Source of the DNA: Candidatus Obscuribacterales bacterium
GTDB lineage: Bacteria; Cyanobacteriota; Vampirovibrionia; Obscuribacterales; Obscuribacteraceae
NCBI GenBank assembly: GCA_020054205.1
Contig: JAGVLS010000014.1
Span: forward strand, 62,001-126,000
Direction: 5' to 3'
Length of the DNA stretch: 64,000 bases
Below are positions 29,397 to 38,951 of this stretch, piece after piece. Below the pieces are notes generated by a model that worked only from the letters and a program-made list of their open reading frames with translations, was not told where the DNA came from and ran no database searches. A program made the translations under genes and the position numbers. Within the stretch, counting starts at the first letter, position 1; each line of letters opens with the position of its first letter.

Positions 29397-31976
29397 GTGT
29401 TGACAAGAATGCGCTTGTTTATAATAGTTTCGCTCACGGCTTTCTTATTGTTCGAAACAGTTTTATCCTGTTTAGCGCAAGAAAGTGCAATTTCGCCTGC
29501 AATAAATAATTGTGAACATGCCTGTGAAACACATTCACACAACTCTCTTGATCTTGATTTATCGTCCACTGTAGCTAGTGTAGTTTTTTCACCAACTTGC
29601 AATCAAAGTTCTGTCGATATCCAAATTGGCGGCAATAATGAGACACAAACTATTTTGCCAGGACAAATGCTTACTCCTGCTCAGTTAATTGCAGCCTACC
29701 AAGTTATGCATCATGGCACGCAAAGCATTTTGCTTAATAATGATGGAGCAGCTATTGGCGGCAGTATGATTATAAGAAATCATTTGGCTAACATACTAGA
29801 AAGTTTGGTTATTCCAAATAATGTAACTGTTATTGATCATACCGCGTCATTGAATTTATCCGGCAATCTTACAAATGCTGGCACACTTAACGCTATAACA
29901 AATAATCCAAATATAAATACCGCTAGTATTACCGCTGCAAATATATTCAATCAACAAAATGCACTTATTACATCAACATTGAATTTAAATTTGACAGCTA
30001 TAAACAATATAATCAATGCTGGCATCATATATAGCGCCAGTGATTTAAATCTCGCTGCTGGTAATTCAATTATCAATACTTTGCCAGCCAATATAAGTGG
30101 TCCTAGTCCTATTATGCAAGCCATGAATAATATCAATATCATTGCTAGCAATATAACTAATAGCGGGCTAATTGCAGCTCAAACAGGTAATATAAATATC
30201 AACACACAAATTGCTCAAGATATTTTAATTAGTGCTATGGCTGGACAATTTTCAGCTGTAAGTGGAGCTATCAATATTCGTGATGCTAATTTCAATGCCA
30301 TGAATAATCTAACAATAAATGGTGGTGATTATTTATCTAAATATTTCAATCTATATTCTGGAAGTGGCGAAATAAATGGTAATTTTGGTTTAGTCACTGG
30401 TGATTTAAGCAGTTATGCTGGCATTGAACATATTTTTGCTAATACGCCTACACTATCGCTAGGCAATACTTGCATTACTGGCGATCCTACATATGCTAAT
30501 TTAGGCAATATAATAATTAATGGCTCTCTTAATTTTGGTACGGACAATGTAGCTATCATTGCTGAAGGCAATATCACATCTGGCACTGGCTCTAATCAAG
30601 CTCAAATTATTACTGATGGCGGCAGCGTTACACTTGTTGCAGGAGCCGATATTTTATCTATATCAGGTACAGCTAACTCCGATGTTAATTCAACTACAAG
30701 CACAGTTAGTGGCGTGTCATTTGCTTTCAATAATAGTCAAGGCGGCAATATTGATTTTACTAATTCTAATACATCTCCTGTTATTGAAACCAATGGTGGA
30801 GATGTAACATTACTCGCTAATGATAGTACAAGCGCAGCTAACAGTGGCAATATTTGGTTTAACCCATCAACTGTAAGCATTAATACTTCCAATAACAATG
30901 GACTCCCGGGGGACGTTTTAATTGTTGCTGGTGGCAGTGGTGGGACAGGCAGTCAGCCTAGTTCAACAATTCAAACTGGATATGTTTTTGCTCTTGGTAC
31001 AAGTCAATCAACTACAGTAAATGGCTCCATAACTATTCTTGCAGCTCAACCGATAATTGTTGGCAATAACGGAATAGCAGTATTCGATAATACAGGAGCT
31101 TTAGTAGCTGGTGATTTTCCTAGCAATTCTCTTTTTTATACATTCACTCCCAATGCTCAAATTAATAGCATTGTTCAATCCAGAATAGAAATTCCTTTTG
31201 GTCCAGCAAGTATTGCCACTTTATTAGGCGTTGTAGAAGCTGAAAATGAAACAGAAGAAAGAGAACAAGAGCAAGATGAAGAAATTGGTACTCGTATAGC
31301 AACTGATTATACGCCAATTATATTCCCCAGTAATTTAGCCGATATAGACGCAGCAGAAGCTAGTGGTGGCGGTAAACAACTGCCTCAAGCAAATCCTCAT
31401 GCACGTCTCACTGGACGGTCTTTCAACGCAAATCAGTTAAAAGGACTGATAAATCAAGGAGTTAAATTAGGCTCTAAAAGTAGTGGAAATTTTTTAGACT
31501 TAGTTTCTGGCAATATTTTGATAATGCCGGAAGCTGATACTAAAGTACAAACTCATGCCGGCATCATTGATATTCCTAAAGGTGCTATTGCTCTTGTAGT
31601 GGATACAGACGAAAGTGTAACTGTATACGATCTGCATGACAGCCAAGCCAGAAGTATAAAAGTAACAGTAAACAATAAAGATTTTGTTCTTTCCCCAGGC
31701 AAAGAATTATTGTTGACCAATGATAAGACAGCCAGTTTCGAATCGTTGGACCCAGACGGCAGTATTGGACATCGCAATATTCAAAGTAAAAATATTGATG
31801 AAAATACGAAATCTTATATATGTGACTTTTCAATTACCAGTAGCCTTATGAATAATCCTAATATGCATAGCTTATTAATTTCTAGCGACAAGTCTGAAAG
31901 AAAAGCTGCATCTAAATTAATTAAAAATGCTGTGATTCTTGCTGACCTTACTGGTTATGGTTATAAAGCACGCTAG
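29397..31976 (+). CDS. Secreted beta-helix protein with FecR-like C-terminus
   Basis: An 859-residue exported protein with a signal peptide (to CLAQES). Residues about 60-600 are short Asn/Ile/Ala/Gly-rich repeats (NLTNAGTLNAITNNPNI, NINIIASNITNSG, GGNIDFTNSN) like the beta-helix of filamentous-haemagglutinin-type proteins. The C-terminal 200 residues resemble a FecR-like domain: LVSGNILIMPEADTKVQT and IPKGAIALVVDTDE. Start is GTG 29397 or, less likely, ATG 29409. No two-partner TpsB gene is adjacent. Probably a surface or matrix protein. Confidence 0.65.
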   Translation: MLTRMRLFIIVSLTAFLLFETVLSCLAQESAISPAINNCEHACETHSHNSLDLDLSSTVASVVFSPTCNQSSVDIQIGGNNETQTILPGQMLTPAQLIAAYQVMHHGTQSILLNNDGAAIGGSMIIRNHLANILESLVIPNNVTVIDHTASLNLSGNLTNAGTLNAITNNPNINTASITAANIFNQQNALITSTLNLNLTAINNIINAGIIYSASDLNLAAGNSIINTLPANISGPSPIMQAMNNINIIASNITNSGLIAAQTGNININTQIAQDILISAMAGQFSAVSGAINIRDANFNAMNNLTINGGDYLSKYFNLYSGSGEINGNFGLVTGDLSSYAGIEHIFANTPTLSLGNTCITGDPTYANLGNIIINGSLNFGTDNVAIIAEGNITSGTGSNQAQIITDGGSVTLVAGADILSISGTANSDVNSTTSTVSGVSFAFNNSQGGNIDFTNSNTSPVIETNGGDVTLLANDSTSAANSGNIWFNPSTVSINTSNNNGLPGDVLIVAGGSGGTGSQPSSTIQTGYVFALGTSQSTTVNGSITILAAQPIIVGNNGIAVFDNTGALVAGDFPSNSLFYTFTPNAQINSIVQSRIEIPFGPASIATLLGVVEAENETEEREQEQDEEIGTRIATDYTPIIFPSNLADIDAAEASGGGKQLPQANPHARLTGRSFNANQLKGLINQGVKLGSKSSGNFLDLVSGNILIMPEADTKVQTHAGIIDIPKGAIALVVDTDESVTVYDLHDSQARSIKVTVNNKDFVLSPGKELLLTNDKTASFESLDPDGSIGHRNIQSKNIDENTKSYICDFSITSSLMNNPNMHSLLISSDKSERKAASKLIKNAVILADLTGYGYKAR

Positions 31977-31978
31977 TA

Positions 31979-33211
31979 TTAATATGGCAAAGATTTATTG
32001 GCTACTTGACTGCGAGGTCGCTCAGAACCAGTAAGAGACTGAGCAATATTTTGATTTTTAGTCATATTTTCTACAATAGTATCAACTAATTTTTTGCCAC
32101 CAGATGCATTCATATGGGAAGTATCATAGTAATTTTGCTGACTAAATTTACCGCTAGCGTCTAAATCTATAAATGGAATTTGCTTTTGCGAAGAAATGTC
32201 AGAGAGATATTGAATATATTTGTCATAAGAACCAACCGGCATTAGTTTATGATTTTCAGGAGTTAAAGGCATATTTACAATTATCACTTTAATTTGTCTT
32301 TCATCCGCCAATTGTAAAAGTTTATCGAAAAATTGTTTTTGTGTAACAAACATTTTTTCATTAGGACTTCGATAGCGCTTTTTATATTCCTTAGAATTGT
32401 CTTCATAAGAATAAGGCTGATTAGCTTGAACAATAAACATATTTTCTTCTACTTCAGCTCTTAAATTACTAGGTAAATTACGACCAGGATCGACTTCGTT
32501 CAATTTACTTATTGGAAATATTTGTTCAAAAAGAGGAGATACTTTTTCTTTGACGGTTTGCGCTAAAACCACCTGCAAATCAAGCTTTTTTCCCCATAAA
32601 TAAATTCCATTACCAATTAAATAATCAAAGCGTTGAAAAAATTGAGGCATAGCTAAATCAATAACATCACCCATATCGATATAACGTTTCAAATAACGAA
32701 ATGCTGGTGTCGCACCAGCACAATGAACACCATTGTCAATAAAATCACGTAAACTAAGTCCAATCACAATAACTTGTGGTTTATGGTCGTTCACGAACAA
32801 GGCTCTTGCCACAATATAATCATCTGAAACCATACCACCTGGTAAAGCAAAATTGAAACAATTAAGTCCAGACATATGAAGCTTTTCTTCAAGAGCTTGT
32901 TTCATATAATCTGAGCGGTGATGATATACATAATCTAGGTTTTTATTTAAAAAGTTAGCATCAAGCCGCGAGACAGGATGCATAACTAAAGATGAGCCCA
33001 GTAAAACTATTTGAGGTTTAGGATAAGTAGCCAAATATTCTTTTGTTGCCCACCAGACCCAAGTGTGGGCAGCAGGCAAACTTTCTGGATCAACTTTTGC
33101 TAGAGGCTTAATTTGCAGCAAAACATAATTGGCAAGTAAAAGAATAATTAGCCCACCAATAAAATAGCTGCCTAATAATGCAATCACATTTTTCCTATTA
33201 TTTTCATTCAT
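31979..33211 (-). CDS. DltD/AlgJ-like SGNH-type membrane protein
   Basis: A 410-residue protein: N-terminal membrane helix (about residues 9-30), then a periplasmic SGNH/GDSL-type domain with the Ser block VLLGSSLVMHP and the late catalytic Asp and His in YYDTSHMNASGGKKL. Such proteins accompany MBOAT O-acyltransferases (DltB-DltD, AlgI-AlgJ/X) and pass the acyl group to a polymer outside the membrane. The MBOAT gene is directly upstream, 17 nt apart, on the same strand. Acceptor unknown. Confidence 0.8.
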   Translation of the reverse strand: MNENNRKNVIALLGSYFIGGLIILLLANYVLLQIKPLAKVDPESLPAAHTWVWWATKEYLATYPKPQIVLLGSSLVMHPVSRLDANFLNKNLDYVYHHRSDYMKQALEEKLHMSGLNCFNFALPGGMVSDDYIVARALFVNDHKPQVIVIGLSLRDFIDNGVHCAGATPAFRYLKRYIDMGDVIDLAMPQFFQRFDYLIGNGIYLWGKKLDLQVVLAQTVKEKVSPLFEQIFPISKLNEVDPGRNLPSNLRAEVEENMFIVQANQPYSYEDNSKEYKKRYRSPNEKMFVTQKQFFDKLLQLADERQIKVIIVNMPLTPENHKLMPVGSYDKYIQYLSDISSQKQIPFIDLDASGKFSQQNYYDTSHMNASGGKKLVDTIVENMTKNQNIAQSLTGSERPRSQVANKSLPY

Positions 33212-33228
33212 TACTTTAATAAATCACC

Positions 33229-34704
33229 TCAGAATTGAAAATAAATAAATTTGGGCGATGTATCTGGAGCAAATACTATAAGCAAGCTTATTACTGCTGC
33301 CACCACAAATGCTTTTACAGGAGAACTAGATATGATTTTAGCTATCCAATTATTTGCATTAGCTTTAAATTTATTTTGCCATACTGCAATTAATTGCCCA
33401 ACAAATAATAACGCAATAATAAAAGGTAAAACAATGAATGTTACAGGCTCATTTGTATTGACTATAGTTAGCACCCAATTTGGTATTTGATTTGATAATG
33501 GTTTCAAAAAGAGTAATTTTTCAATTATAGAAATTGCCATTGAAAAGTTATCGGCACGGAAAAATACCCAGCCAACACAGACAAGATGAAATGTAAATAC
33601 AATAGATAAGGCATGATAAATCTTGTTAGTTTTGATATTGGATATCCATGCTATTGGCGAAACTGTTTCACTATACATTTTATGCAGCATGAGCAAAACA
33701 CCTTGATACATTCCCCACACTAAAAAATGCAGAGCAGCTCCATGCCATAATCCACCTAATGCCATAGTGATAAACAAATTACGATATGTCATCCATTTTG
33801 AACCACGACTACCGCCTAGCGGAATAAATAGGTAATCACGTAGCCATGTAGATAATGAAATGTGCCAACGATGCCAGAATTCAGCAATAGAACCTGCTAA
33901 ATATGGCAAATTAAAATTAATAGGTACTTTATAGCCAAGTAATAGCGCTGATCCACGAGCTATATCTGTATAGCCAGAAAAATCAAAATAAATTTGAAAA
34001 GCAAATGCATAAACAACCAGCCATAAATCAACACTAGTAAGCAAATCAGGTCTAGAAAAACCACTTTGTACCACAACTGCTAAATTATCTGCAAAAATCA
34101 CCTTTTTAAATAATCCAAAAAGTATCAAGCCCATGCCTTCATCAAGCATAGCGATTTTAAATTTACTATCTGCTGAAAGTTGTGGAATAAAATCTTGGTA
34201 GCGTTTAATTGGCCCGGCAATTTGTGTAGGGAAAAAACTAGCAAAAAGAGCAAAATTGATAAATGATTTGACCGGCCGCCCGCCTTTATACACTTCCACT
34301 ACATAATGAATAAATTCAAAAACAAAAAATGATATGCCTAAAGGCAAAATAATTTGAAATGGCAAAGCAGACATTTGCATACCAAATGGTGCAACAGTTA
34401 CTTTCAATAAATCCCAAGTAAAATACGCGTATTTAAAAATACCTAAAAGTATTAAATTGGTGGCAATGGCAGTAATAAGAAAAGCTTTTTTTTGTTTTCC
34501 TTGCTTATTAGCAATAAGAAGTCCAAGCAAATAATTGAGTAATGTTAGTCCTATAATCAAAAAACCATAGATTGGTTTCCAGCTCATATAAAAAACATAA
34601 CTAGCGATGAATAATAAAAGAGGGCGCCATGTTTTTGGACAAAACCAAAATAATGTCACGACAATCGGTAAAAAAATTAAGTACGCAAGGCTATTAAATA
34701 ACAA
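33229..34704 (-). CDS. MBOAT-family O-acyltransferase (AlgI/DltB-like)
   Basis: About 491 residues with some ten membrane helices. Conserved blocks: FWHRWHISLSTWLRDYLFIP and ALGGLWHGAALHFLVWG, with the catalytic His in WHGA. Brings acyl groups across the membrane for O-acylation of a sugar polymer or other acceptor, with the SGNH partner downstream. I choose TTG 34704 (reading LLFNSLAYLIFLP), since AlgI homologues normally begin at this point (M-L-F-N-S). A TTG at 34749 would add 15 charged residues. Confidence 0.88.
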   Translation of the reverse strand: MLFNSLAYLIFLPIVVTLFWFCPKTWRPLLLFIASYVFYMSWKPIYGFLIIGLTLLNYLLGLLIANKQGKQKKAFLITAIATNLILLGIFKYAYFTWDLLKVTVAPFGMQMSALPFQIILPLGISFFVFEFIHYVVEVYKGGRPVKSFINFALFASFFPTQIAGPIKRYQDFIPQLSADSKFKIAMLDEGMGLILFGLFKKVIFADNLAVVVQSGFSRPDLLTSVDLWLVVYAFAFQIYFDFSGYTDIARGSALLLGYKVPINFNLPYLAGSIAEFWHRWHISLSTWLRDYLFIPLGGSRGSKWMTYRNLFITMALGGLWHGAALHFLVWGMYQGVLLMLHKMYSETVSPIAWISNIKTNKIYHALSIVFTFHLVCVGWVFFRADNFSMAISIIEKLLFLKPLSNQIPNWVLTIVNTNEPVTFIVLPFIIALLFVGQLIAVWQNKFKANANNWIAKIISSSPVKAFVVAAVISLLIVFAPDTSPKFIYFQF

Positions 34705-34870
34705 TGCCGATTTCAAACTCCATTTGAAATGCTCAGAATATGATCTCAAATTACTTAGTAGTTTTGCTTAAGTATTTTTCTTGATTACCGTGCTTTAGCT
34801 AGTGCCCATAGATAAACAGGGCATCTTGACATTAATCCTGCGCAATAAAGCTACAGTCAATTCTTGACAT

Positions 34871-34945
34871 CCGACTCAATAGGTAGTCGGTCTAGTCTTT
34901 TTAGAGAGGGGTATCATGTCAGAAATTTTGAAATTTTTCTGACAT
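34871..34945. repeat. Two inverted repeats between MBOAT and START-like genes
   Basis: First repeat CCGACT (34871-34876) and AGTCGG (34885-34890), followed by a T run at 34898-34902. Second repeat ATGTCAGAAA (34916-34925) and its complement (34936-34945), 3 bp beyond the stop of the START-like gene. The first could end plus-strand transcription, the second could end the START-like gene on the minus strand, though no long U-run follows it. Apart from these, I see nothing in this spacer. Confidence 0.4.
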
Positions 34946-34947
34946 AT

Positions 34948-35634
34948 TTACAGCTGCTGAAAATCCATTATGTTTTGGGCGGATTGATTAACGGACTTTT
35001 GTAAGGCCATATCTTCTGCTCTATGTTTAACAGCAGAAATAATTTCTTTTTGCACAAATTTTAAAACAAGCGAAGTTACATATGAAGGCATGATAGAACC
35101 TGGATCAACTATCAATGTATAAATCACATTGCAATCTTTTCCAGACTTTGTTGGACATATTTCCCATCGTCCACGAGCAGAAGCAAAGCTGCCATCAACC
35201 AATACCCAATCAAGAATATTTGGTTTTCCTTTTAAGTCATTAATAGTGCGATTTTTCTCTTGTTTCACAAACATTTGTGCTCTCAAATCGCTTTCAACAT
35301 ACACCAGATCACCGTCACGTTTTACGATGTCACATTTTTTGACTCTTTTAAAAACTTGCGGGTATTTTTGGAAGTCAGTCAATACATCCCATACCACCGC
35401 CTGTGGTGCATGAATTTGGAATTTTGTAATTGCTTTTGCTGTTTTTGCAGTATCAATTTTTGCTACAGTATCATTATTGGTTTTAATACCGCTTAAATCA
35501 GCCAAAGCGTATTTAGCTTTATTAGTTATTTCCCAATCTTTATGAGTATTCACTCGATAAGCATTTGCTGGTAATACAAAAGACACTATGCCTAAAGACA
35601 CAGCCAGCACTGCTAGCTTTCTAAGTATTTTCAT
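34948..35634 (-). CDS. Exported SRPBCC/START-like (cyclase family) protein
   Basis: A 228-residue protein with a signal peptide (to LPANAYR) and a single START/SRPBCC domain, about residues 65-215: FQIHAPQAVVWDVLTDFQKYPQ, FKRVKKCDIVKRD, FKTxx-like WVLVDGSFASARGRW, and YTLIVDPGSIMPSYV. Such domains bind lipids or other hydrophobic ligands; the family includes cyanobacterial 'cyclase/dehydrase' proteins. A good AGAGGA ribosome-binding site precedes the ATG. Ligand unknown. Confidence 0.78.
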   Translation of the reverse strand: MKILRKLAVLAVSLGIVSFVLPANAYRVNTHKDWEITNKAKYALADLSGIKTNNDTVAKIDTAKTAKAITKFQIHAPQAVVWDVLTDFQKYPQVFKRVKKCDIVKRDGDLVYVESDLRAQMFVKQEKNRTINDLKGKPNILDWVLVDGSFASARGRWEICPTKSGKDCNVIYTLIVDPGSIMPSYVTSLVLKFVQKEIISAVKHRAEDMALQKSVNQSAQNIMDFQQL

Positions 35635-35692
35635 AGTTCCTCTTTAGAGCGCAAAATAAAAGTCACTATCAAGTAATGCCCCATTATGCTCT

Positions 35693-37288
35693 CTAGTTAA
35701 ACCATTGTGTAAATAGACTTAACTTAGAATTTAAGCTGACTTGCCCAGTTAATCTGCATTTTTTGCCAGCTGCAGCGGCAGAAGATATTTTGCCAAGAGG
35801 ATCAATAATTGCTGATGGTCCAGTGTTGGCAGCAAAAATAAAGTAACGTCTGTTCTCTATAGCTCTAAATACAGAAAATGCAATCATTTGTTGTCCAATC
35901 ATAGAATCATGGAACCAAGCCAAATCAGTTATGTTAACTAATAAATTGCCACCATTGCGCACACTGGTCGCGGTAAGCTCTGGTGAAATAGTTTCAAAAC
36001 AAATGAGTGGTGCAACTTTTTTGTCTGATAAATTTAAAACCACAGGAAATTTGCCAGCAGCAAAACCAGTTCCTGCTGGAGTATTAGTTAGTTGTTGCAC
36101 CCAGCTTGGCAGATACTTCACAAAGTCAGGTGTGTATTCACCAAATGGCACAAGATATCTTTTATGATAAACAGCCTTGTCAATAGTGCCATCACTGGCA
36201 ATACCAAAGGCAGCATTGTATGGGCGACCACCGCCATCTTTATCAATCGAGCCGATTATCATGTCCAATTTTTTGTCACTTGCAATTTGTTTTAAATTAG
36301 CAAGTAATTTATTTTGATAAGCAAGATATGTTGGCAATGAACTTTCAGTCCATATACATAATCCAGAAGGACAATTTTCAACCAATGGTTGGTAATGTGC
36401 CATCAGCTCTAACAAAGTGTATTTATGTTTTGTCTTTTGCATTTCAATATTTATATTGCCTTGCAATACACTTGCTTTTACTTGCGGCTTGTATTTTGCA
36501 CTGTTAATCTCAGACAGACCAAAAGTAATAAACAAAGCAGCAATGAGAGCAATGCCTAAAAGATGTGTAAATGCTGACGATTTAGAAGAAAATGAAAGTG
36601 GTTGTAAACTTATCTTCTCTGAAAGATTAGCAATAGAGCCAGAAATAGCAACATTTACCATAACAATAAAAAAAGCAAGTCCAATGCCACCAATTACAGA
36701 AGCTATTTGAATGATTGGTAATTGATGGTATTGAGAATATTCAATCATAGACCAAGGCACACCCAACCAACTTGGTGCATTACCCAATTTGTTTTCAAAT
36801 AATACCCACAACAAAGGTAATACAATTAAACTTGGGACACACCAAGAATCATCTACTTTTCTCGGCAAAAATCCGCCACATAAAGGTATGGCTTTAATTA
36901 CTAAACTAATGGCGGCAAAAATTAACCCTTGATGCACCGAAATAATTATCCAGCTGGCAGCTGCCAGCAAAATACTTTGCCAATCATGGAAACCCAGCCA
37001 ATCTAAAGGATGTAGTGACAAATACCAATTTAAATAAACTAAATTGTAGGCAGTACCAAATACAAAACCTTTCAGCATAGCATTGGCAGCACCAGGTGCA
37101 CTTACAATCAATAAGAAAAATGGCGCTAAAGCAAACCAAGCTAAATACCAATAATCAAATCCTGGTGCTGACAGTCCCAGAATAGCTCCAGCTAAAGCTG
37201 TTAGCACAACGCTAGCTGGAGTACCAATTCGTAAAGAGGATTTTTTCTGAGCTGACAACTTTCTATTTGCTTTTATTACTGCTGGCAT
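35693..37288 (-). CDS. lnt: Apolipoprotein N-acyltransferase
   Basis: Adds the third acyl chain to the N-terminal Cys of outer-membrane lipoproteins; a diderm marker. Residues 1-240 form membrane helices, the rest a nitrilase-like periplasmic domain with the catalytic triad E315 (CIWTESSLP), K376 (YHKRYLVPFGEYTP) and C430 (PLICFETISPE). Downstream of recA (26 nt apart, same strand), so likely on the recA transcript. Confidence 0.92.
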   Translation of the reverse strand: MPAVIKANRKLSAQKKSSLRIGTPASVVLTALAGAILGLSAPGFDYWYLAWFALAPFFLLIVSAPGAANAMLKGFVFGTAYNLVYLNWYLSLHPLDWLGFHDWQSILLAAASWIIISVHQGLIFAAISLVIKAIPLCGGFLPRKVDDSWCVPSLIVLPLLWVLFENKLGNAPSWLGVPWSMIEYSQYHQLPIIQIASVIGGIGLAFFIVMVNVAISGSIANLSEKISLQPLSFSSKSSAFTHLLGIALIAALFITFGLSEINSAKYKPQVKASVLQGNINIEMQKTKHKYTLLELMAHYQPLVENCPSGLCIWTESSLPTYLAYQNKLLANLKQIASDKKLDMIIGSIDKDGGGRPYNAAFGIASDGTIDKAVYHKRYLVPFGEYTPDFVKYLPSWVQQLTNTPAGTGFAAGKFPVVLNLSDKKVAPLICFETISPELTATSVRNGGNLLVNITDLAWFHDSMIGQQMIAFSVFRAIENRRYFIFAANTGPSAIIDPLGKISSAAAAGKKCRLTGQVSLNSKLSLFTQWFN

Positions 37289-37314
37289 TAAGTTTGGCTG
37301 TTTAATTACTAGTT

Positions 37315-38472
37315 TTAGTCTTCATCATTAGCGCGAGATTCTTTACCCATCTCAGCAACCTTTCCATTTACTTTAGCCATTTCAGCTTTTACTTTAGTCT
37401 CTATTTCAGCTAAAAGTTTTGGGTTAGATTCTAATAATTGTTTTGTCCCATCACGTCCTTGAGCCAAACGTTCATCGTTATAACTAAACCAAGCACCAGC
37501 TTTTTTAACAACTTCCAGTTCTACTGCCATATCCAATATGCAGCCAACAGTACTTATGCCTTTACCATAAATAATGTCAAACTCAGCAATTCTAAATGGT
37601 GGAGCCATTTTGTTTTTTACAACTTTGACTTTAACGCGATTACCATATTCTGTACCGTCTTTTTTGAGAGTTTCAATTCGACGTATATCTAAACGTACTG
37701 AGGCATAAAATTTCAAAGCATTTCCACCAGTAGTAGTCTCTGGACTACCAAACATCACACCAATTTTATGTCTTAGCTGATTGATAAAAATAACAGATGT
37801 ACGAGTTTTACTTACAATACCTGTGAGCTTACGTAACGCTTGGCTCATAAGTCTTGCTTGTAAGCCAGGTAAACTATCGCCCATTTCACCTTCAATTTCT
37901 GCTTTAGGCACTAATGCTGCTACTGAATCAACAATAACTAAATCAACAGCACCAGATCTAACTAATTGTTCTGTAATTTCTAAAGCTTGTTCGCCAGTAT
38001 CAGGTTGTGAAATAAGTAATTCATCTACATTTACACCAAGTGCTTTTGCATAATCTGGATCAAGTGCATGTTCAGCATCCACAATGGCAGCAATCCCACC
38101 ACGCTTTTGTACTTCAGCTGCTACATGTTGAGCTAATGTAGTTTTACCTGATGATTCAGGTCCATAAATTTCAATAACTCTACCGCGCGGTAAACCACCA
38201 ATACCTAAAGCTAAATCAAGAGACAATGCACCCGTTGGTACTATTTCAACTTGTCCATGGCGAGAATCACCAAGTCGCATAATAGAACCTTCACCATATT
38301 GCTTTTTAATAGCATCCATAGCTAACCCTAAAGCTTTAACTCGCTCTGGGGGCAACGGTTTGACCTTTTCAATGCTTGTTTGTCCATTACCTAATTTTTT
38401 ATCAGTGTTTTTGTCGGATCCTTTATCTTGTGTCTTTTCATTTATTGACTTTTCTTTTGTTACTACTGCCAT
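37315..38472 (-). CDS. recA: RecA recombinase
   Basis: The strand-exchange protein for homologous recombination. 385 residues from ATG 38472, since GAGGAG ends about 7 nt before it; an in-frame TTG at 38487 lies inside that ribosome-binding site. Walker A GPESSGKT at residues 104-111, [14 protein letters not shown] (Walker B), [14 protein letters not shown] and the DNA-binding region [19 protein letters not shown] are canonical. The N-terminus carries an unusual Lys/Asp-rich extension of about 40 residues before the RecA fold, and the C-terminus ends acidic. The product of the addA locus upstream would provide its substrate. Confidence 0.97.
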   Translation of the reverse strand: MAVVTKEKSINEKTQDKGSDKNTDKKLGNGQTSIEKVKPLPPERVKALGLAMDAIKKQYGEGSIMRLGDSRHGQVEIVPTGALSLDLALGIGGLPRGRVIEIYGPESSGKTTLAQHVAAEVQKRGGIAAIVDAEHALDPDYAKALGVNVDELLISQPDTGEQALEITEQLVRSGAVDLVIVDSVAALVPKAEIEGEMGDSLPGLQARLMSQALRKLTGIVSKTRTSVIFINQLRHKIGVMFGSPETTTGGNALKFYASVRLDIRRIETLKKDGTEYGNRVKVKVVKNKMAPPFRIAEFDIIYGKGISTVGCILDMAVELEVVKKAGAWFSYNDERLAQGRDGTKQLLESNPKLLAEIETKVKAEMAKVNGKVAEMGKESRANDED

Positions 38473-38805
38473 TTTAAATCTCCTCAATCAAACCAGTTTT
38501 ATTCGATCACAGATAACCGACAAATACCGCTAGCCCCGTATATACAGGAGATAGCTGTTTGGAATTTGAACTCACCAGGGAAAATTATAGCGAATTGGCA
38601 ACAACAGCTCGAATTAAAACTGAAGCATTTTGTCTAATAATCTCAATATATTTGATTCATATTTTTTGCGATGTTTCAAAGCCTCCTCAATGGGTATAAA
38701 AAAGTTAGCTACATTACAAATTTAATCTTCGCTCTATTTCCAAGTTAGATCGTTCGGTAGGGGTTTATTAAATTGGACGTCGCCTAAAGCAAAAAAGTTC
38801 ATCGC

Positions 38806-38834
38806 TTGACTACTGGCGTTTGTTTATCCATAAT
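38806..38834 (+). promoter_or_regulatory. Sigma-70-type promoter of the Crp/Fnr gene
   Basis: -35 TTGACT (38806-38811), 17-nt spacer, -10 CATAAT (38829-38834). Expected start near 38841, leaving a 5' leader of about 110 nt that contains the palindrome at 38850-38864. Confidence 0.55.
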
Positions 38835-38838
38835 TACT

Positions 38839-38864
38839 CAACTTACTAAAGTTGGTTACCAACT
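38839..38864. promoter_or_regulatory. Overlapping palindromes in the Crp/Fnr leader
   Basis: CAACTT-ACTA-AAGTTG (38839-38854) and the perfect 15-mer AGTTGGTTACCAACT (38850-38864) share the middle arm. At the expected transcription start, so a candidate autorepression operator or two mutually exclusive leader hairpins. Confidence 0.45.
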
Positions 38865-38951
38865 ATGAATACTAGATCCGATGCTCGGGCAAACCAAAAG
38901 CTTTCCAATTTAAGGTAAAGCGAAATATTTTAGTCTTTCAATGCACCGGAA

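Larger units (their letters stand above)
38473..38951. promoter_or_regulatory. Divergent recA / Crp-family control region, 479 bp
   Basis: The spacer between the divergent recA and Crp/Fnr genes. On the minus strand a perfect -10 box TATAAT (38589-38584) would drive recA with a leader of roughly 105 nt, but no good -35 is found; GAATT direct repeats sit near it. On the plus strand, TTGACT (38806-38811), a 17-nt spacer and CATAAT (38829-38834) make a good promoter for the Crp/Fnr gene. I see no coding potential or RNA gene. Confidence 0.5.
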
